DNA of 36,893 nt from Eubacteriales bacterium (GTDB lineage Bacteria; Bacillota; Clostridia; Tissierellales; Dethiosulfatibacteraceae). This document shows positions 33,282 to 36,893 of this stretch, piece by piece. The stretch is taken from contig JAUYTY010000219.1 of the NCBI GenBank assembly GCA_030694905.1, positions 1 to 36,893 of the forward strand, read 5' to 3'. Position numbers and translations under genes: made by a program. Position 1 is the first letter of the stretch. Each line of letters begins with the position of its first letter. Below the pieces are notes generated by a model that was not told the origin of the DNA, did no database searches, and worked only from the letters and a program-made list of their open reading frames with translations.

Positions 33282-34262
33282 TTGAAATTAGAAAATGAAA
33301 AGATCCTAAACATGTATGAAAACATGCTTAAAATCAGAAGATTCGAAGAAAAGGCACAAGACTTATTTGCGGCGGGAGAGATCCCGGGATTTGTCCACCT
33401 TTATATAGGGGAAGAAGCGGTGGCGACCGGTGCCTGTGCTAATCTCAATGAGGATGACTATATCACCAGCACCCACAGGGGCCACGGTCATATCGTATCC
33501 AAAGGCGGAGACCTGAAGCTAATGATGGCAGAGCTTTACGGCAAGAAAACAGGATACTGCAAAGGCAAAGGTGGATCGATGCACATTGCCGACGCCACCA
33601 AAGGCATACTAGGCGCAAACGGAATAGTAGGGGCAGGACACAATATCGCAGCTGGCGCAGGACTGAGCATCAAATACAGAAAAACAGATCAGGTCTGTGT
33701 GTGTTTCTTTGGAGATGGTTCAACCAACCAGAGCACCTTCCACGAGGCGCTGAATCTTGCGAGCATATGGAAGCTTCCTGTGGTGTTTGTATGTGAGAAC
33801 AACGGATACGGCATATCCTTAAGTCAAAAGAACCATCAGGCTGTCAAGGATATTTCCGACAGGGCGGTTGCCTACAACATTCCTGGTGTCACAGTAGATG
33901 GGAACGATGTGTTTGCGGTATATGAAGCCGTGGGAGAAGCGGTGAACAGGGCGAGAAAGCAACAGGGACCTACCCTGGTAGAATGCAAAACCTATAGGCA
34001 CAGAGGACACTTTGAAGGCGACCCGGTCAACTACAGAAGCAAAGAGGAATTGACGGAGTGGATGGAAAAGGATCCTATAGACAGAATGGAAAAATACCTG
34101 CTTGAGAATGATATTGCTTCAAAAGACAAAATCAAGGAAATAAGCGATAAACTGGATTCTGAAATACAAGAGGCGGTAAATTTTGCAAAGGAAAGCCCAT
34201 TCCCGGATGTCGAAGCTTCTGTTGAAGACGTCTATTCAGATATCTTAGAGGAGGTTAAGTAA
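33282..34262 (+). CDS. acoA: Acetoin dehydrogenase E1 alpha subunit (TPP-dependent)
   Basis: This 326-aa alpha subunit of a 2-oxoacid-dehydrogenase-type E1 has the TPP/Mg motif GDGSTNQSTFHEALNLASIW...N (positions about 145-173) with CENNGYGIS, and the substrate-channel segments STHRGHGHIVSKGGDL and GKGGSMHIADA. AcoA/AcoB cleave acetoin to acetaldehyde and an acetyl group passed to lipoyl-E2. TTG start with GGGAGG seven bases upstream. It is the first gene after the sigma-54 promoter and abuts acoB. The AcoR-like gene and acoX support acetoin over pyruvate or branched-chain oxoacids. Confidence 0.88.
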   Translation: MKLENEKILNMYENMLKIRRFEEKAQDLFAAGEIPGFVHLYIGEEAVATGACANLNEDDYITSTHRGHGHIVSKGGDLKLMMAELYGKKTGYCKGKGGSMHIADATKGILGANGIVGAGHNIAAGAGLSIKYRKTDQVCVCFFGDGSTNQSTFHEALNLASIWKLPVVFVCENNGYGISLSQKNHQAVKDISDRAVAYNIPGVTVDGNDVFAVYEAVGEAVNRARKQQGPTLVECKTYRHRGHFEGDPVNYRSKEELTEWMEKDPIDRMEKYLLENDIASKDKIKEISDKLDSEIQEAVNFAKESPFPDVEASVEDVYSDILEEVK

Positions 34263-34263
34263 T

Positions 34264-35238
34264 ATGAGAAAAATGACATATGCTGAAGGAATACGAGAAG
34301 GAATGAGAATCAGGATGCAGGAAGACGATTCTGTCCTTATTTTTGGAGAAGATGTTGGCCAATTTGGAGGCTGTTTCGGTGTTACGACTGGAATGCTTGA
34401 GGAATTCTCCGGCGAAAGGGTAAAAGACACACCCATATCCGAAGGTGTTATAATAGGTGCGGCTGTCGGCGCTGCTGCAACAGGACTGAAGCCTATAGCC
34501 GAATTGATGTTTGTTGATTTTGTCACAGTCGGTATGGATCAGCTGGTCAATCAAGCAGCTAAGATGAGATATATGTTTGGTGGAAAAATCTCCCTGCCTA
34601 TGGTCGTCAGGTTGCCTGGAGGAGCTGGCGTAAGAGCGGCAGCCCAGCACTCCCAATCACTTGAGAGCTGGATGACCCACGTGCCGGGACTTAAGGTGGT
34701 CTATCCCAGCAATGCGGAGGATGCGGCAGGACTGATGCTGACCGCAATCGATGACGACAACCCGGTAATCTATTTTGAGCACAAGATCCTGTATGCCATG
34801 GAAGGCGAGGTGCCGGATAAAATAGAGCCGATACCATTTGGAAAGGCAAAGGTAAAAAGAGAAGGAAAAGACGTCACCATCATCACCTATGCAAAACAGG
34901 TTTATGACTCGTTGGAAGCGGCTAAAATCCTGAAAGCAGAGGGAATAGATGTGGAAGTGATAGACCTTAGAACCCTTTTCCCGTTGGATAAGGAAGCCAT
35001 CGAAAAATCAATCAAAAAGACCAATAAGGTGGTCCTAGTATCAGAGGAAGTGAAAAGAGGCGGATACATTGGAGAAATAGCTGCCATGATAGCGGAAGAG
35101 TTTTTCTATGAACTGGATGCGCCTGTCGTAAGAGTCGGCACGCTGAACGTGCCCATACCATTCTCTCCGGTGTTGGAGGATTATGTGGTGCCAAGAGTCG
35201 AGGACATTGTCAAGGCTGTTAAAAAATTGATCGGATGA
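34264..35238 (+). CDS. acoB: Acetoin dehydrogenase E1 beta subunit
   Basis: This 324-aa transketolase-like beta subunit has SVLIFGEDVGQFGGCFGVTT, FVDFVTVGMDQLVNQAAKMR, GGAGVRAAAQHSQSLESWMT and EEVKRGGYIGEIAAMIAEE near the C-terminus. It pairs with AcoA to bind TPP at the interface. GGAGG upstream; one base separates it from the acoA stop, so it is translationally coupled. Length is normal for the family. Confidence 0.9.
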   Translation: MRKMTYAEGIREGMRIRMQEDDSVLIFGEDVGQFGGCFGVTTGMLEEFSGERVKDTPISEGVIIGAAVGAAATGLKPIAELMFVDFVTVGMDQLVNQAAKMRYMFGGKISLPMVVRLPGGAGVRAAAQHSQSLESWMTHVPGLKVVYPSNAEDAAGLMLTAIDDDNPVIYFEHKILYAMEGEVPDKIEPIPFGKAKVKREGKDVTIITYAKQVYDSLEAAKILKAEGIDVEVIDLRTLFPLDKEAIEKSIKKTNKVVLVSEEVKRGGYIGEIAAMIAEEFFYELDAPVVRVGTLNVPIPFSPVLEDYVVPRVEDIVKAVKKLIG

Positions 35239-35252
35239 TTAACAGTTTCTAA

Positions 35253-35285
35253 GGTTCAGATGGCGTTTGAAACGCCATCTGAACC
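35253..35285. repeat. 33-bp palindromic element, copy 2 (between acoB and acoX)
   Basis: GGTTCAGATGGCGTTT, G, AAACGCCATCTGAACC: identical to 33006-33038 except one T/C that keeps pairing (G-C versus G-U exchange in the stem). It lies 14 bp after the acoB stop. Confidence 0.8.
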
Positions 35286-35356
35286 CAAGAATCATGTCGA
35301 TGTAAACTAAATACGCATGCGGTGTGAAAGCCGCGCGTTAACGATAGGGGAATGAT

Positions 35357-36355
35357 ATGTCTGCCATAGGAATAATAGCAAACCCTGCATCAGGGAAAGA
35401 TATAAGAAGGCTTGTATCCCATGCAACGGTTATCGATAACAACGAAAAAGTGAATATCTTGGAAAGAATAATTCTCGGCGCCCAGAGCTTTGGCGTGGAT
35501 AAGATCTACATTATGCCCGACTCCTATATGATGGGGTATAAGGCACAGGACCAGCTCAACCTGTCCAAGGAGCTGACTGCAGACATAGAAGTCCTGGACA
35601 TGATCATAAAAGCGTCACCAAAGGATACAGAAAGGGCTGCCCAGATCATGGAGGAGAAAAAGCTGGGATGCGTGGTTGTGCTGGGAGGAGACGGCACCAA
35701 CAGGCTTGTCGCCAAATACCTCAAGACGGTACCTCTCATAGGGGTATCCACGGGGACGAACAATGCCTATCCCAAGATGCTTGAGGGAACAATCGTTGGT
35801 GTGGCGGCGGCGGTCATTGCCTCTAAAGGCTATGATACCCATCTAAGCTGCAGAAGGGATAAGATCATAGAGATCTATAAGAGTGGAGAATTCATAGACA
35901 TATGCCTGATGGATGCTGTCATATCAATCGAGCAGTACATAGGATCAAAGGCCATATGGGACCTGTCCAATATCAAAAAAATCATCGTCTCCAACTGCCA
36001 TCCGGCATCCATAGGATTTTCAGCTATCGTGGGTGTCAATAAATACATAGACGAGAAAGATGACTTTGGGGCCGCCCTTGATTTGAATTGCGGTGAAAAC
36101 AGGTTTATGGCACCCGTTTCCGCAGGAAAGATTGAAGCATTATCCTCAGGAGAATTGGAAATAATTCAGTTGAATCAATCCATACAATGGGAACCAGGAT
36201 TTAAAGGCATTATAGCTGCTGACGGTGAAAGAGAGATAGTCTTCAATATAGGCGACAGCTTTGAATTCAAACTGACACGCAACGGACCGATACACGTGGA
36301 TGTCAGGAAAACCATGGAGGCGGCAGTAGCCGAGGGCTTTTTTAAAATGAAATAA
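35357..36355 (+). CDS. acoX: ATP-NAD kinase-fold protein, AcoX-like
   Basis: This 332-aa protein has the NAD/diacylglycerol kinase fold: IGIIANPASGKDIRRLVSHA at the N-terminus, the nucleotide motif VVVLGGDGTNRLVAK, and PLIGVSTGTNNAYP. AcoX proteins of this kind accompany acetoin dehydrogenase operons; their reaction is not established, and they may phosphorylate a dinucleotide or related cofactor. A 118-bp gap containing the second hairpin separates it from acoB. The ATG at 35357 has AGGGG about 7 bases upstream. Confidence 0.82.
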   Translation: MSAIGIIANPASGKDIRRLVSHATVIDNNEKVNILERIILGAQSFGVDKIYIMPDSYMMGYKAQDQLNLSKELTADIEVLDMIIKASPKDTERAAQIMEEKKLGCVVVLGGDGTNRLVAKYLKTVPLIGVSTGTNNAYPKMLEGTIVGVAAAVIASKGYDTHLSCRRDKIIEIYKSGEFIDICLMDAVISIEQYIGSKAIWDLSNIKKIIVSNCHPASIGFSAIVGVNKYIDEKDDFGAALDLNCGENRFMAPVSAGKIEALSSGELEIIQLNQSIQWEPGFKGIIAADGEREIVFNIGDSFEFKLTRNGPIHVDVRKTMEAAVAEGFFKMK

Positions 36356-36372
36356 CACAGGGAGGAAGATAT

Positions 36373-36893
36373 ATGGGACAATTATTGGTCATGCCTAAAC
36401 TAGGCCTTACAATGACAGAGGGAACCATCATGGAATGGTTCAAGAAAGAAGGAGACGAGGTCAAAAAAGGTGAGAAACTGTTTGCGGTGGAGACATCGAA
36501 GCTGACAAATGAGGTGGAATCTCCCGCCAGTGGTGTCTTGAGAAAAATCATACATCAGGATGGTAAATTGCAGGTATTGGAGCCCGTAGCCATACTGGCC
36601 GGCGCCGATGAGGATATATCGGATCTGTTGGCAAAAATCGGGTCAGGCGGTGAGAAGGTGGTGGAAAGGAAAGCAGAAAAACAGGAAGAACAGCAGGAAG
36701 CACCAACGGTAGAACAGGAACAATCCGAACATGCCGGTGCGAGAATAAGCGCGTCGCCAAAAGCCAAGAGACTGGCAAAGGAACTGGGAGTGGATCTGTC
36801 TGATGTGACAGGGACCGGACCGGGAGGCGCCATATCGGAAAAAGACGTGGAGGATTACAGACCTGAGGAAAAACAAAAGGTGAAAGCATCTCC
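36373..36893 (+). CDS. acoC: Dihydrolipoamide acyltransferase E2 of the acetoin complex, 5' part
   Basis: ATG 36373 (GGAGGAAG upstream) opens a frame that runs off the window after 173 complete codons. Residues 1-76 form a lipoyl domain (MPKLGLTMTEGTIMEWFKKE, with lipoyl-Lys in ETSKLTNEVES). A charged Glu/Gln linker follows, then a peripheral subunit-binding domain (ISASPKAKRLAKELGVDLSD, TGTGPGGAISEKDVEDY). The catalytic domain lies beyond the edge. It would carry the acetyl group from AcoAB to CoA. ETSKL is a mild departure from the usual ETDKA/ETDKV lipoylation context, but the Lys is present. Confidence 0.88.
   Translation, partial: MGQLLVMPKLGLTMTEGTIMEWFKKEGDEVKKGEKLFAVETSKLTNEVESPASGVLRKIIHQDGKLQVLEPVAILAGADEDISDLLAKIGSGGEKVVERKAEKQEEQQEAPTVEQEQSEHAGARISASPKAKRLAKELGVDLSDVTGTGPGGAISEKDVEDYRPEEKQKVKAS

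Noticed and set aside
36548-36889. Several minus-strand open frames at the right edge
   Set aside because: They are shadows of the acoC 5' region, rich in Pro/Ser/Leu from antisense reading of Glu/Lys codons.

Overview
The window looks like a chromosomal segment of an anaerobic member of the Clostridia (Bacillota). It is AT-rich, has strong GGAGG-type ribosome binding sites, uses ATG, GTG and TTG starts, and carries a FadR-type GntR regulator with a CcpA-like cre box, an Etf/acyl-CoA dehydrogenase operon and a sigma-54-controlled acetoin dehydrogenase operon. Species cannot be named from the sequence. No rRNA, tRNA, CRISPR array or complete insertion sequence was seen.

Region 1 (1-11.1 kb) is patchy accessory DNA. 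It holds the decayed 3' end of an ATP-binding (AlbA_2/HATPase type) regulator, a promoter with a leader hairpin feeding a repeat-containing lipoprotein and a DUF4230 protein, a GT11 fucosyltransferase, a secreted coiled-coil protein divergent from an OmpR/histidine kinase pair, a TupA-like ATP-grasp protein, an intact GT2 and a broken GT2, a GNAT acetyltransferase and an AstE/AspA-like deacylase. A palindromic repeat with core GGGACGGTTCC occurs here three times and once more at 23 kb. Two copies of the same truncated GNAT 5' end sit just downstream of two of these repeats.

Region 2 (11.2-26.2 kb) reads as a carboxylate catabolism island: cre-like site, GntR/FCD regulator, DRE-TIM (homocitrate/isopropylmalate synthase-like) enzyme, SucC-like and SucD-like CoA ligase subunits, SLC13/DASS transporter, tripartite tricarboxylate transporter TctC-TctB-TctA, a second DRE-TIM paralog, a gamma-carbonic-anhydrase-like protein and an FAH-family hydrolase or decarboxylase. 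Convergent to it is an acyl-CoA dehydrogenase-EtfB-EtfA operon. My inference is that the CoA ligase plus DRE-TIM enzymes run a retro-Claisen route: an imported 2-hydroxy-di/tricarboxylate (citrate, homocitrate, citramalate or similar) is activated to a CoA thioester and split into acetyl-CoA and a 2-oxoacid. The substrate is not determinable here. The tctC gene has one in-frame TGA.

Region 3 (26.4-30.9 kb) has a leftward NAD-dependent epimerase/dehydrogenase-like protein with a C-terminal zinc ribbon. Divergent from it is a MerR HTH fused to a zinc ribbon and SAM methyltransferase, followed by an MFS exporter whose promoter has the 19-bp spacer typical of MerR targets.

Region 4 (31.0-36.9 kb) is an acetoin dehydrogenase locus: acoR-like sigma-54 activator, then three abutting 15-bp palindromes, a textbook -24/-12 promoter, acoA, acoB, acoX-like and the start of acoC, which runs off the end. 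Two near-identical 33-bp hairpins flank acoAB.
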